The notes under the pieces are model-generated. The model saw only the letters and a program-made list of their open reading frames with translations, had not been told where the DNA came from and searched no databases. Shown here piece by piece: positions 52,716 through 62,728 of a stretch of 64,000 nucleotides of DNA (position 1 is the first letter of the stretch; each line of letters begins with the position of its first letter). This stretch comes from Lachnospiraceae bacterium. Its GTDB lineage: Bacteria > Bacillota > Clostridia > Lachnospirales > Lachnospiraceae. Location of the stretch: the NCBI GenBank assembly GCA_017450065.1, contig JAFSYI010000061.1:56849-120848 (forward strand), written 5' to 3'. The translations under genes and the position numbers were made by a program.

Positions 52716-55700
52716 ATGAAGAAGGTAAAGAGGATCTGGGCGTTAACGATCGCAGCAACAATGCTTGTTACCATGCTGCCCGGGAGTGCCATGGCGGCAT
52801 CAACGGATGTGAAGATCACAGATGAGGCCATTGCCGGGAGCGAAGCAGCATTATCTGATATGGAAGCGGGGGATGTCATTCTGTATGACGATGATATGGA
52901 AGACAGCTCCCCGACACCGGAAACAGAGGATGTTGATCCGACGATATCCGGGGGCATCCTGCCGGAGGGAGACGGAGACCATAAACACTGTGTATGCGGA
53001 TCGGATGCATGCACGGGTGAGGGGCATGATAAGGATCAGGTGTGGACTGCGTGGGACCGGACGGATTCACTTCCTCAAAACGCAGGCTATTACTACCTGA
53101 CGGATAATGTCATCTTAACATCCGATCAAAGCGCGAATGATGGCGTAAACCTGTGCCTTAACGGATATACCGTGGATCTTAAAAGTTATACGTATTCCTG
53201 CGGCAGCGGGATGCTTACAATCACCAACTGTAAGGAAACCGGCGGCTTTAAGAAAGAAAATGTTACGCAGGGCAGTTATTATATTAATGCAAAGAACCTT
53301 ACCCTTTACAATATAAGCTTTACCGGAACAGGGAACACCGGCTCATCCTCAATGGTCGGATATGGCGGGGGATCATCGACCAATACATCAACTTATCATA
53401 TAGAGAACTGCAGTTTTTCCAATACAGGTTTAAGCGGCGGTACAAATTATGCGGTCAATATCGGGTATGCAGGCGATGTGACGATAAAGAATACGCAGAT
53501 CGATCTTGCAGGAAGCGGACCTCAGGCAGGTATAAGGATTCCGAACATGTACGGATCTCTGAACATGGATAATACTTCCGTATCCGTAGATTCAAATGCA
53601 CAGAATTCATATAACTCTTATGCCGGCGGTCTTAGTGTAAACTGTTATAACGAAAATCCTGCTCATACCATAAGTAATTCGAGTTTTACGGTAACGGGAG
53701 ATTACTCAAATAACAACAATTCACTCAAAGTATATGGCGTGAATATCAATGGTTATGCGGGATATACCTTTGATGATTGTGATATAAGCGCAGAAACCAA
53801 AAAAGAGGGAGAATCATACGCAATATACTGTAATGGGTGTCCGCTTACCCTCAGAAACGGTTGCGAAGTATCGGCATCGGCGACACTTGAAACAAATACT
53901 ACCCAGGCATACGGTATATATGTGGAGGATGCAGACTGTACCGTTGACGGTTCGGAGGTTACTGCCTCCAATTCCGGAAAGGGAGAAGCCAGGGGCATAT
54001 ATTTTTATACTACCCGTTACGACGAGCTTCATATCGTCCGCACATTAAACGTGACCGATTCCGCTGTGATCGGGTTACAGCATGGTATATACAATTATGC
54101 TTCCAGAGGCGGGACTACGATCAATATAAAAAATTCTGCCGTTGCAGCATCCCTTGACACTGCGAGCACGTCTTCGATCCCTAACGAAGGTTATGGTATA
54201 TATAATTCTTCCAATTGGGAGGATCAGAAACTGTATATCGGTGGAAGTTCATCCGTAACCGGAATAACGGCGGGAATGAACTTAAAAAGAATGTACAGTG
54301 GTGAAACATACAGGGATTACGCGCCTGCGGTTTATGCAACCTCAACTGATGGTACTGCTCTGAGCCTGGGCGAGGGTAAAAAACTATCCCTCTTCTGTGA
54401 CTCAAGATCCGGCGAAATGCGTGCCGGAGATCCGGTAATAGTGGGAAATACCATGACACAGGCCCTTACGGGAAAGATCATCTTTGTATATCCTGAAAAA
54501 TTCATCATTAAGAGTGACGGAACACTGGATGAGCTTAATGAATATAGTATTGTATTAATAAACGGGGTAACGGGTGCGGCCTCTTACGGTGCGTATGACA
54601 GCCCTGTGTATGATAGCGGGCATATTATCTCTAAGGCAATAACCGGGAAGAAGGTATATTTAAATGCCGTGCCTGCCACCCATTACGTATTTGATAAATG
54701 GATAGTGGAGTCAGGCGGAGTAAGTCTTGATAATGCGTCATCGGCTCAGACCTTTTTTGCTATGGGTACCTCAAATGTGTATCTTAAGCCATCATTCAAA
54801 GAGGCTGACTCCTACACCATATCATATAAGGGCGGCAGCCAGTCTGACGGAACGGTAAAGGATTTTACCGGTAAAAAATACCATGGAGAAGCGTCAGCAC
54901 TTGCAACAAAGGTATTTAAGAATAAGGATGCTTCCAGATCCCAGACAGGATGGTCGACTACCGACGGCGGAGCAAAGGTTTATGATCTTGGCGGCTCTTA
55001 TGAAACCGATTCGGACATCACTCTGTATCCGTATTGGCAGGGGAATCACACGATCACGATAAAATACGGTAACTACCCGCCTGAAGGGCATACATCAGAT
55101 GAAACGGTATTTTCGGATAAGAAGATACCGAACACGGATTACAGCTTCATAGGGAGGGATATTGATGACAGATTCGGCTATCCGGAAGGAGGTTCCGGGG
55201 CTTCCGCATATTATTACAGGGAAGCGGAAGACGGGACCGTATATAAGCTGAGGGGATTATCAAAGGACCCTGCAGGGACCACCTGTGATTACAGATGGAT
55301 ATCAGGCTACGACAATACAAAATATACAGTTGATGAAGATATTACACTCTATCCTTACTGGGAGAGGTTCTACCGGATAAGCTATGCTCCGGGCACTTAT
55401 GGGGTAGAGCGTGAGGTGCCCCTTCCCGACCAGTTCAAGGATGCAGGCGCTTCCGTGACCCTGCCCGGACGCATCACTACAGATAATGTAAAGATCACAG
55501 CTTATGACAGAAGGGAGCAGGACAGGGATCAGTACAGTCAGGGCGGCTGGTCCGTAAATCCCGACGGATCCACCAGGGACTATGCGCTTGCGGGAAAATA
55601 TTCAAAGAATGAAGATGTTATCCTCTATCCTTACTGGGAACCCATTTATAAGATCACATATCTTCCCGGAGAGCACGGTACGGCTCCGGGCGGTGAGGAA

Positions 55701-58700
55701 GAGATCGTTGTAAAGAAATACGTCGGCGTGGAGTATAACATTTATTACGGCCTGTTCACGAGGACGGGCTGTACCCAGACGGGCTGGAATACCAAGGAGG
55801 ACGGGACGGGTACGGCTTATGCCTTTAATTCAAAATACAAGGGAGATGCCAACCTTACCCTTTATCCTGTATGGAGTGAAAATTACTCGATAACATATGT
55901 ACCTGATGAAAGGTGTGCCCAGACTGCCCCGGTAATGGATACCAAGGTTCCGGGCAACCCGGCTAAGATCAGGGGAAATATCTTTAGTGCAAAAGGATAT
56001 AAGATTAAAGGTTATACAACAACCGAGGGTGGCACGGAAGTGGATTATCAGGCGGGTGACACTTATGATACCGATGCCGACCTTATCCTGTATCCTGTAC
56101 TGGAACCTGAGGCCTATGCCCTGTGGCTTGGCAATACTCAGGTCAATACGGATAATAAAGGAAACATATTGGGTGATGGAAAGGCTTCATTTGATCCGGA
56201 TACACAGACCCTTAAATTAAAAGGAGTGAATATTACAGATTATCATACAGTCACCGATGGACCATTCGTGTCAGGCTCGGGGATCAGTGCATTGTCGTTC
56301 CCGGTAGACGGTGAGATCGCGCTCCGCGCCCTTAATCTTGTGATAGAGGGTGAAAACACCGTTATTCCGAATTTTGCAGGCAGTGTAACCGGTTGCGGCA
56401 TAGATGCAGAAGGACTTGATGTTACGGTAAGCGGCACGGGTACTCTTACTGTAGGAAAAAACGATCCTTCTTATAATATGGCATATGGCCTTATGGGCAG
56501 TTCCTTCGGTATGAAGAGTGCCACCCTAAATGTATACGGAAATTTAGTTGGATTGTATATTGACGGTCCGCAGAACGGACGTGATGCCATAACAATAGAG
56601 GGAGGTACTCTGAATGCAACGGCTCTCGGAGATGCCGGAGTAGCCCTTGGGTGTATAGCGGGTGATGCGGCAGCATTCCGTATGTCGGGCGGTGAAGTAA
56701 ATCTTACTACGACCGGTAAAAAGGCAGTTATATCCGGCGAAGAAAGATATCCTTCCGCACTGGCTGCTAGAGCCGCCTATAGTGATGGCGTTATATTGGA
56801 AGGCGGAACGTTAAGACTTAATAACAGCGGAATTGACGGGTACGGTTTTGAGTTCTCCAATTTCGGTGAAGGAGAAGACGGCGAAGGCATTGGGGAAAGC
56901 CTGCATAAGGGAATAAGCTTCTATGCGGGAGATATTACCGTAAGCTCCAAGACCGCTGCCGTGGTAACTGAGTTATATGGCGGGTCATATACTGCAGTCC
57001 ATATCGGAAACGGTGTTACGGTCAAGGCCGGAGCGGATGAGGGAAGCGCTTCGGATGTGAATGATTTTGCAACCAATTATGCAAACTATAAATATGCGAA
57101 GTTCTCGGGCGGAACGGCTCCCGACAGGACATATCTCTATGTCGGCAATGAGGCGGTTACTTCATCAAAGCTTGAAGGTGAGGGCTGGAGTTATGATCCG
57201 GGCACAGCGACGCTTACGTTAAATGATCTTGAGCTTGCCACGGTGTATGAAGAGAAGTGGGGAAACAATACTTATACCTACGGAATATACTGTGAGAAAG
57301 ATCTGAATATTGAACTTAAGGGAGCTTCATCGGTAGGATTCTCGGATACGGCTGCGGACACGGGAATATTTGCGGGAGGCAGTCTGAATGTTACGGGAAG
57401 CGGTTACCTTGATGTGTACGGAAGTGATAATGCGGTCAATTCTTCGGGAGATTTTTCCGTAACCTCGGCAACAATCGATGCAAGTTCGGATGGATACGGA
57501 ATATTTGCGCAGTCTGAGCTGACAATAGAGAGCGGCAGGGTCAGCGCTGAGTCTACCGGTGAGGGCGAGGGTTATTCCTATGGCATATACTGTGGGGATG
57601 GGCTGACAGTCAACGATGGTAAAGTCAGTGCGAGCGGCAAGGATGACGGTATATATTCATTTTATGATGTTAATATAAACGGTGGGGAGGTTACCATTAC
57701 CTCACCCCAAATGGCGGTTGAGTGCGACAATTATTTCCAGTCCGGGGGTGAAGTTATACTTGTATCAACCGGCACCGGGGAGGATGCGCTTGATTATCAG
57801 GCACTCAATCCCGTTTATTCCACTACGCTGACAGGCGGCAAACTGTATGCGGAAGCCCTGTATACAGCCATAAAATCAGGAAGCACGAATCAGAGCATCA
57901 ACATTAACGGAGGGCTGTTAAAGGCGCATACACGGTCGACTGAACGCTATGGCGGCAGTGGGATGACAACTACCATCCAGTATAAGAATGTTACCGTTGA
58001 CGGCGGCAGGCTTGAGGTATCGGGATACGGTTACGGTATTTACGGAGACAGGAACTCAACATCGCCGAATGTCAGTATAACAGGCGGAAGCATGCTTATT
58101 GACATGACAGAGTCAAAGGATGGCAGGGTAAACTATGCTGTTGCAGGAAAAGTAAACGTAGACATGTCTTCCTCAAGATACTGCAAGGAAAGAGGAGGCA
58201 AGACCTACATAAGAACGGGATCTTACTCCGTTACATGCAATGCAAACCAGGCTGATAACGGAACGGATCATGTAAGTATTTCAGCTGTACAGACCGTGAC
58301 ATATAAGCACGGAACATCCGGCACCGGTGATGAGATATCTGTTGTTAAGGATGCCGGCGTGGCCCTTGTTTTAAAGGATGCTGTTTTCACGCGCGAGAGT
58401 TATGTACAGACCGGCTGGAATACTAAAGATGATGGAAGCGGAGTGCATTACGATCTGTCCGGCAAGTATGAACAGGATGCCGATCTTATCCTCTATCCTG
58501 AGTGGACATTAGCTAAAACAATAACCTACAAGCCGGGGCTCGCCGCTGAGACTGCGGAATATACAGATCCGGCAGCCGCGGGAATGAAGACGAAATTAAG
58601 AGGACAGACTTATACCAGGGATAAGTATATACAGACAGGCTGGAATACCATGCCAGACGGTACGGGTACTTCTTATGATCTGTCGGGAGAGATCACGGTG

Positions 58701-61013
58701 ACGGCAGATGTTACTCTGTATCCGGGCTGGACCAAAGCAGAGGAGATAAAATATACATTATCCTTTAATAAAGGCTTAAGGGGTAAGGGAGAAGATCCTG
58801 AAGATGTAAGGCTTGGTATCGGTGAGAGTCATGTGCTTCCGGGAGTGACATATACGAGTCAGGGATTTGAGCACATCGGCTGGACGCGTACGGAAGACGG
58901 GGAGAAGGAATATGAGCTTGGCGGGTCCATAACGATCAGTAAGGATACAACGCTCTTCCCCGCATGGCAGGCTGTACAGCCGGGAAGTGCCTATGGTATC
59001 GAGATAGACGGAGCTAAGAAGGTTAAGGTAAAAGACAGCAATATTCCTGTATTTGTCCTTTGCTACACCGGTAATGCTCTTAAGCCTGAGGTAAAGGTTT
59101 ATGACGATAAGACACTGCTCACGCCTAAGAAGGATTACACAATAAGCTTTAAGAACAATACAAATGCGGATATGACTGCGGCCGATCTGGCTGCGGAAAA
59201 GGGCATTGCCGTTACGGACCCCGGCAGCGGCATCAGTGCAAAGGAACTTAAGAAACTTCCGGCTTTTACCATAACAGGTAAAGGAAATTACGGCAGTACA
59301 CAGACAGTATATTTCTCGATCGAACCGGCTTCGCTCGAGAACGGTGAATTTACGGCTTCGGATGATTTTGCATTTGAGTATGCGGAGAAAAAAGGCAAGC
59401 CGGTCATCAATAAACCTCTGCCCGTCGTATCCGGTACATTGGACGGCAAGACAAAGAAGCTTAAAAAAGGTAAAGATTATACGGTAAAATATTATCTTGC
59501 GGATCTTGATGCGGAAGGGAAATACCGGAAAGATGCAGACGGACATTATAAGTGCAAAGGCAATGAACTTGAGGGATTGGGTACTAAGGGATACTATGTC
59601 GTTAAGACAGACGGGATCGGAAACTACTCCGGAACGATCACCGTCAAGGCAATGGTGACAGATAAAAAGAGTATTACCGGGGCCAAGGTAACCTTTAAGA
59701 AATCCCTTCCCTACAATAACGGTGCCGAAGTTAAGCAGACGGATGTAAAAGTAAAGTACGGCAGCGCTGTTCTTAAAGAGAATACGGATTATGTGATAAG
59801 CTATGAGAACAACAGGGAAGTGGGGACTGCTTTCATGTATGTTGAAGGCAAGGGTGATTATGCCGGCAGGACACGCCTCACCTACAGCATAACCGGTATC
59901 CCCATGAGTAAAGTCAGGGTAGAAGGACTCGTAAACAGCTTCGAATATGACGGTACCGAAAAGCTGCAGAATGGTGCCAGACTGTCTGTTAAACAGGGCA
60001 GTATGAATGTGGAACTTGTCAACGGCACTGATTATACGGTGGAATACAAAAATAATGTGAATGCCGGAAACAATGCGGAAGTGATATTTACCGGAAAAGG
60101 AGTATATTCGGGCGTTCTTAAGAAAAAGTACAAGATAATGCCGTTTGATATGTCCAGGAATAACGGTATGCGTATTAAGGCAGATGTTGAAGGATCGACA
60201 GCATATGCCAAGGGAGGTGCAATGCCTGACGTTTCCGTTGAGTTTACGACAGGAAACGGATCGAAAGCGGTACTGGGTCCGGATGACTATGCTTTAAGCT
60301 TTAAGGATAACAAGGCTGTCAATGACGGAAGCGGTAATAAGAAGCCCACTGTATTTGTGACGGGTAAGGGCAATTTTAAGGGTAAGATGACAGCCGGAAC
60401 CTTCGTCATTACTCCCAAATCTTTTGATGATGTTGACATAACCGTATTTGACAAGGCATATGAGAATAAAAAGGACAACTATGTAACGCAGATAACAGGA
60501 ACGGATACTGACGGTAATGATCTTAAGGCCGGAACAGACTGGGATAAGAATGTAATTTACAAATATGATCAGGATGTTACCGTGACCAATAATAAAAAGC
60601 CGGCAGACCGGAAGAAGGGTGATACTGTTACCAAGGGAGATATCGTACCTGAAGGTACCGTGATGAAGGCCGTGATCATTGCGAAAGGTAATTATACCGG
60701 AAGCTTTGAGGCCGGATTTTCGATTAAGTCCTTCGATATTTCCAAGGCGAAGGTTGAATTCACAAAGAAATTCTATTATGACAAAGGAATACCTGTAACG
60801 CCGGGTAAGGACGACTTTAAGCTGAGTATAAAGAGAGGCAGGGAATGGGTAGAGATCCCGCCAAATGAATACAGGATCGTTCCGGGAAGCTATAAGAAGA
60901 ATACCGGATGCGGAACCGCTGTGTTCATGATAGCCGGATCCGATAACAGTGCGGGAGTATTGACGGTCAAGTATATCATATTACCCAGAGTTCTTGAAAA
61001 ATTATTCGGGTAG
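52716..61013 (+). CDS. Giant secreted repeat protein (beta-helix, Listeria-Bacteroides repeats, Ig-like modules)
   Basis: A 2765-residue exported protein. A signal peptide of ~28 residues (KKVKR...ALTIAATMLVTMLPGSAMA) is followed by an acidic stretch and a Cys/His cluster (HKHCVCGSDACTGEGH, ~95-110). Residues ~120-650 look like right-handed beta-helix repeats (Asn-rich 'NGYTVDL', 'ITNC', 'IENCSFSNTG'). Residues ~700-1130 have ~80-residue Flg_new/Listeria-Bacteroides-type units ending in 'YPYW' or 'YPVW' with 'GWNTKEDGTG'. Residues ~1130-1860 return to beta-helix; more GWNT units follow. Residues ~2080-2765 are Ig-like/MBG-type modules ('YTVEYKNNVNAGNNAEVIFTGKG'). No LPxTG motif or terminal helix was seen. 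A surface adhesin or glycan-binding role is likely. Confidence 0.88.
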   Translation: MKKVKRIWALTIAATMLVTMLPGSAMAASTDVKITDEAIAGSEAALSDMEAGDVILYDDDMEDSSPTPETEDVDPTISGGILPEGDGDHKHCVCGSDACTGEGHDKDQVWTAWDRTDSLPQNAGYYYLTDNVILTSDQSANDGVNLCLNGYTVDLKSYTYSCGSGMLTITNCKETGGFKKENVTQGSYYINAKNLTLYNISFTGTGNTGSSSMVGYGGGSSTNTSTYHIENCSFSNTGLSGGTNYAVNIGYAGDVTIKNTQIDLAGSGPQAGIRIPNMYGSLNMDNTSVSVDSNAQNSYNSYAGGLSVNCYNENPAHTISNSSFTVTGDYSNNNNSLKVYGVNINGYAGYTFDDCDISAETKKEGESYAIYCNGCPLTLRNGCEVSASATLETNTTQAYGIYVEDADCTVDGSEVTASNSGKGEARGIYFYTTRYDELHIVRTLNVTDSAVIGLQHGIYNYASRGGTTINIKNSAVAASLDTASTSSIPNEGYGIYNSSNWEDQKLYIGGSSSVTGITAGMNLKRMYSGETYRDYAPAVYATSTDGTALSLGEGKKLSLFCDSRSGEMRAGDPVIVGNTMTQALTGKIIFVYPEKFIIKSDGTLDELNEYSIVLINGVTGAASYGAYDSPVYDSGHIISKAITGKKVYLNAVPATHYVFDKWIVESGGVSLDNASSAQTFFAMGTSNVYLKPSFKEADSYTISYKGGSQSDGTVKDFTGKKYHGEASALATKVFKNKDASRSQTGWSTTDGGAKVYDLGGSYETDSDITLYPYWQGNHTITIKYGNYPPEGHTSDETVFSDKKIPNTDYSFIGRDIDDRFGYPEGGSGASAYYYREAEDGTVYKLRGLSKDPAGTTCDYRWISGYDNTKYTVDEDITLYPYWERFYRISYAPGTYGVEREVPLPDQFKDAGASVTLPGRITTDNVKITAYDRREQDRDQYSQGGWSVNPDGSTRDYALAGKYSKNEDVILYPYWEPIYKITYLPGEHGTAPGGEEEIVVKKYVGVEYNIYYGLFTRTGCTQTGWNTKEDGTGTAYAFNSKYKGDANLTLYPVWSENYSITYVPDERCAQTAPVMDTKVPGNPAKIRGNIFSAKGYKIKGYTTTEGGTEVDYQAGDTYDTDADLILYPVLEPEAYALWLGNTQVNTDNKGNILGDGKASFDPDTQTLKLKGVNITDYHTVTDGPFVSGSGISALSFPVDGEIALRALNLVIEGENTVIPNFAGSVTGCGIDAEGLDVTVSGTGTLTVGKNDPSYNMAYGLMGSSFGMKSATLNVYGNLVGLYIDGPQNGRDAITIEGGTLNATALGDAGVALGCIAGDAAAFRMSGGEVNLTTTGKKAVISGEERYPSALAARAAYSDGVILEGGTLRLNNSGIDGYGFEFSNFGEGEDGEGIGESLHKGISFYAGDITVSSKTAAVVTELYGGSYTAVHIGNGVTVKAGADEGSASDVNDFATNYANYKYAKFSGGTAPDRTYLYVGNEAVTSSKLEGEGWSYDPGTATLTLNDLELATVYEEKWGNNTYTYGIYCEKDLNIELKGASSVGFSDTAADTGIFAGGSLNVTGSGYLDVYGSDNAVNSSGDFSVTSATIDASSDGYGIFAQSELTIESGRVSAESTGEGEGYSYGIYCGDGLTVNDGKVSASGKDDGIYSFYDVNINGGEVTITSPQMAVECDNYFQSGGEVILVSTGTGEDALDYQALNPVYSTTLTGGKLYAEALYTAIKSGSTNQSININGGLLKAHTRSTERYGGSGMTTTIQYKNVTVDGGRLEVSGYGYGIYGDRNSTSPNVSITGGSMLIDMTESKDGRVNYAVAGKVNVDMSSSRYCKERGGKTYIRTGSYSVTCNANQADNGTDHVSISAVQTVTYKHGTSGTGDEISVVKDAGVALVLKDAVFTRESYVQTGWNTKDDGSGVHYDLSGKYEQDADLILYPEWTLAKTITYKPGLAAETAEYTDPAAAGMKTKLRGQTYTRDKYIQTGWNTMPDGTGTSYDLSGEITVTADVTLYPGWTKAEEIKYTLSFNKGLRGKGEDPEDVRLGIGESHVLPGVTYTSQGFEHIGWTRTEDGEKEYELGGSITISKDTTLFPAWQAVQPGSAYGIEIDGAKKVKVKDSNIPVFVLCYTGNALKPEVKVYDDKTLLTPKKDYTISFKNNTNADMTAADLAAEKGIAVTDPGSGISAKELKKLPAFTITGKGNYGSTQTVYFSIEPASLENGEFTASDDFAFEYAEKKGKPVINKPLPVVSGTLDGKTKKLKKGKDYTVKYYLADLDAEGKYRKDADGHYKCKGNELEGLGTKGYYVVKTDGIGNYSGTITVKAMVTDKKSITGAKVTFKKSLPYNNGAEVKQTDVKVKYGSAVLKENTDYVISYENNREVGTAFMYVEGKGDYAGRTRLTYSITGIPMSKVRVEGLVNSFEYDGTEKLQNGARLSVKQGSMNVELVNGTDYTVEYKNNVNAGNNAEVIFTGKGVYSGVLKKKYKIMPFDMSRNNGMRIKADVEGSTAYAKGGAMPDVSVEFTTGNGSKAVLGPDDYALSFKDNKAVNDGSGNKKPTVFVTGKGNFKGKMTAGTFVITPKSFDDVDITVFDKAYENKKDNYVTQITGTDTDGNDLKAGTDWDKNVIYKYDQDVTVTNNKKPADRKKGDTVTKGDIVPEGTVMKAVIIAKGNYTGSFEAGFSIKSFDISKAKVEFTKKFYYDKGIPVTPGKDDFKLSIKRGREWVEIPPNEYRIVPGSYKKNTGCGTAVFMIAGSDNSAGVLTVKYIILPRVLEKLFG

Positions 61014-61021
61014 CTTCATTA

Positions 61022-61050
61022 TTGACGGATATTGATAATGGTAGTAAAAT
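61022..61050 (+). promoter_or_regulatory. Promoter of the XRE regulator gene
   Basis: TTGACG (61022-61027) and TAAAAT (61045-61050) are spaced exactly 17 bp. Transcription would start near 61057, just before the palindrome at 61062. Confidence 0.75.
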
Positions 61051-61061
61051 CGAATCGCCAC

Positions 61062-61077
61062 ATCCGACATGTCGGAT
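61062..61077 (+). promoter_or_regulatory. 16-bp palindromic operator candidate
   Basis: ATCCGACATGTCGGAT is a perfect palindrome right after the predicted transcription start and 41 bp before the start codon of an HTH regulator. That is the classic place for an autorepression site. Confidence 0.65.
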
Positions 61078-61118
61078 TGGACGTTAATAAGACGATATCG
61101 ATAACCGGAGGCACGATC

Positions 61119-62417
61119 ATGAATGTACGGGAGAATATTTTCAGGCTTATGGAGGAGAGGGGAATGACTCAGAAGGAATTCTCAGAGAGATCCGGTATAG
61201 CTGAAAGTACGGTAAGTGATTGGAAACGCAAGCAGCTGAATCCGGGTGTGGACAAGCTCCCCATGATATGCAGGACTCTTGGAGTCACCTCGGATGCCCT
61301 TTTGGGAATTGACGCAGCTGCAAGTGACTATGTGATAAGCGATGATGTTGGGATTATGATAGAGACATATAAGAAACTTGATCCGGATATGAAGCGCAGA
61401 CTTATAGCTTACATGGAGGGATTATATCTGGAATCTGAGGATCATCTACATTCAGAAAGCACGAAGGAATTACGCGGAGGTTCCGCAAAAGAAAAAACAG
61501 CGGACACAACTGTGCCGCTTGCCGCCGATAAAGATTTCCAGATAAGGAAGGTGCTTGCAAGGAGACTGAGAAAGCTGTCGCGGCTGTCGCGGCTTGTGAT
61601 TGATGAGTGTGAGCATGCGTCGGGGCTGAACCTGCATTTATACAGATACCTTGATTTCCTGGGACTCGACAGACTTGATTTCATTAAGGATTACCTGTCT
61701 CATATCCAGCCTTATATGATCAGGGAGATAAAGAGTCAGGAGAAATTTGATAATGCTGTCTGTGTGCTGGATGAGTATTACAGGATATCGGTGTATATTA
61801 AAGCGGATACAACGAGAGGTGAGGAGATAGTTGTTTCTTTTCATGAGAATAATAAAGGCGGGATTGCGAGAAACAACAGGTTGTACAGGCGTGATGATGC
61901 GGTCTATGTATTTGCCGATTCCATAGGATCCCATGTGAAGAATACTGATAACTATTCGGTTAACTTGTTCATAATGCGCGGAGTCAGGACATTTCCTCTC
62001 AATATTTCTGCGGTTAAATATGATGAGGATGGTTTCCTGGTTAGATATTCAGATATAAATAACGCACTTATAGGAATATCAAACAGGTATCTTGAAGATC
62101 TGTATACCTTGGATATCGATATTTCCGATATTGAACTGTTTACTTCTCTTCAGCAGAGATCTTTTACATCCTTCGGGAATGACGTATTCTCTAACATTTC
62201 ACTCCTGATAGACAGCCTGATTGTTCAGAAGGATGCAATAAGCAGGCAGATAGCAGATGCGGCATTGTGTATATACTGTTCCAATGTGAAGCTTATGGAG
62301 AAAGACAGAAAAGAACTGGTTGACACTTTGAAAATGCGGGTCGCCGTCAATTCGGTAAAAGCTTTGCCTCAGATACTCGAAAGAGTAGAACTTAATCTGA
62401 AAGCTTCCGCAGAGTGA
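61119..62417 (+). CDS. XRE-family transcriptional regulator with long C-terminal domain
   Basis: A 432-residue protein. Residues ~4-60 form an HTH_3 domain: 'NIFRLMEERGMTQKEFSERSGIAESTVSDWKRKQLNPGVDKL', with the recognition helix at 'AESTVSDWKR'. The remaining ~370 residues are not recognised; an Arg-rich stretch ('RKVLARRLRKLSRLSRL', ~130-145) divides them, and the C-terminal ~230 residues look like a mixed alpha/beta sensing domain. GGAGG is 8 bases before ATG 61119; the TTG at 61032 lies within the promoter and was rejected. It stands between two secreted-protein genes and may control them and itself. Confidence 0.88.
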   Translation: MNVRENIFRLMEERGMTQKEFSERSGIAESTVSDWKRKQLNPGVDKLPMICRTLGVTSDALLGIDAAASDYVISDDVGIMIETYKKLDPDMKRRLIAYMEGLYLESEDHLHSESTKELRGGSAKEKTADTTVPLAADKDFQIRKVLARRLRKLSRLSRLVIDECEHASGLNLHLYRYLDFLGLDRLDFIKDYLSHIQPYMIREIKSQEKFDNAVCVLDEYYRISVYIKADTTRGEEIVVSFHENNKGGIARNNRLYRRDDAVYVFADSIGSHVKNTDNYSVNLFIMRGVRTFPLNISAVKYDEDGFLVRYSDINNALIGISNRYLEDLYTLDIDISDIELFTSLQQRSFTSFGNDVFSNISLLIDSLIVQKDAISRQIADAALCIYCSNVKLMEKDRKELVDTLKMRVAVNSVKALPQILERVELNLKASAE

Positions 62418-62453
62418 TTAAGTATCCTTATGTTAAAAAATATTATGATAATG

Positions 62454-62483
62454 ACAGCAGGCCGGTTAGGGCCTGCTGTTTTT
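62454..62483 (+). terminator. Intrinsic terminator of the XRE gene
   Basis: ACAGCAGGCC (62454-62463) and GGCCTGCTGT (62470-62479) form a perfect 10-bp stem with loop GGTTAG, followed by TTTT. It lies 37 bp after the stop. Confidence 0.9.
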
Positions 62484-62532
62484 GACAGGATAATCTATTG
62501 TCAATGCTGTTATGAAAAGCTCAAATACCAAA

Positions 62533-62548
62533 TGTTCTGAATAGTTAC
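62533..62548 (+). repeat. MITE-end motif upstream of the second secreted-protein gene
   Basis: TGTTCTGAATAGTTAC, identical to 16 of the 17 bases of the MITE end. It lies 12 bp before the 27-bp shared block and about 180 bp before the start codon. Same strand as the other solo copies. Confidence 0.75.
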
Positions 62549-62559
62549 GACCAAATAAA

Positions 62560-62586
62560 CATGAAAAATGACCGAATAGACACAAG
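62560..62586 (+). repeat. 27-bp block (copy 2) upstream of the second secreted-protein gene
   Basis: Exact copy of 52591-52617 in the same orientation, 143 bp before the ATG at 62729. Sequence after the block differs from copy 1, so the identity is confined to this block and a few bases before it. Confidence 0.85.
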
Positions 62587-62728
62587 ATATAGATTTGATG
62601 ATGAATATATGGGAAAATGGTCACAATAAGTGCACAACGTGACTCGCATAGCGTTTGCATTAATGACTATACAGAATTTGTGTGTGGGAGATTAAAAACA
62701 TTAAAGACAGACAGGAAGGAGAGATTGT

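Noticed and set aside
58776-59546. 256-codon minus-strand open frame inside the giant surface-protein gene
   Set aside because: Antisense to a continuous 2765-codon frame with recognisable repeats; hydrophobic/Arg-rich shadow composition and no start signals.
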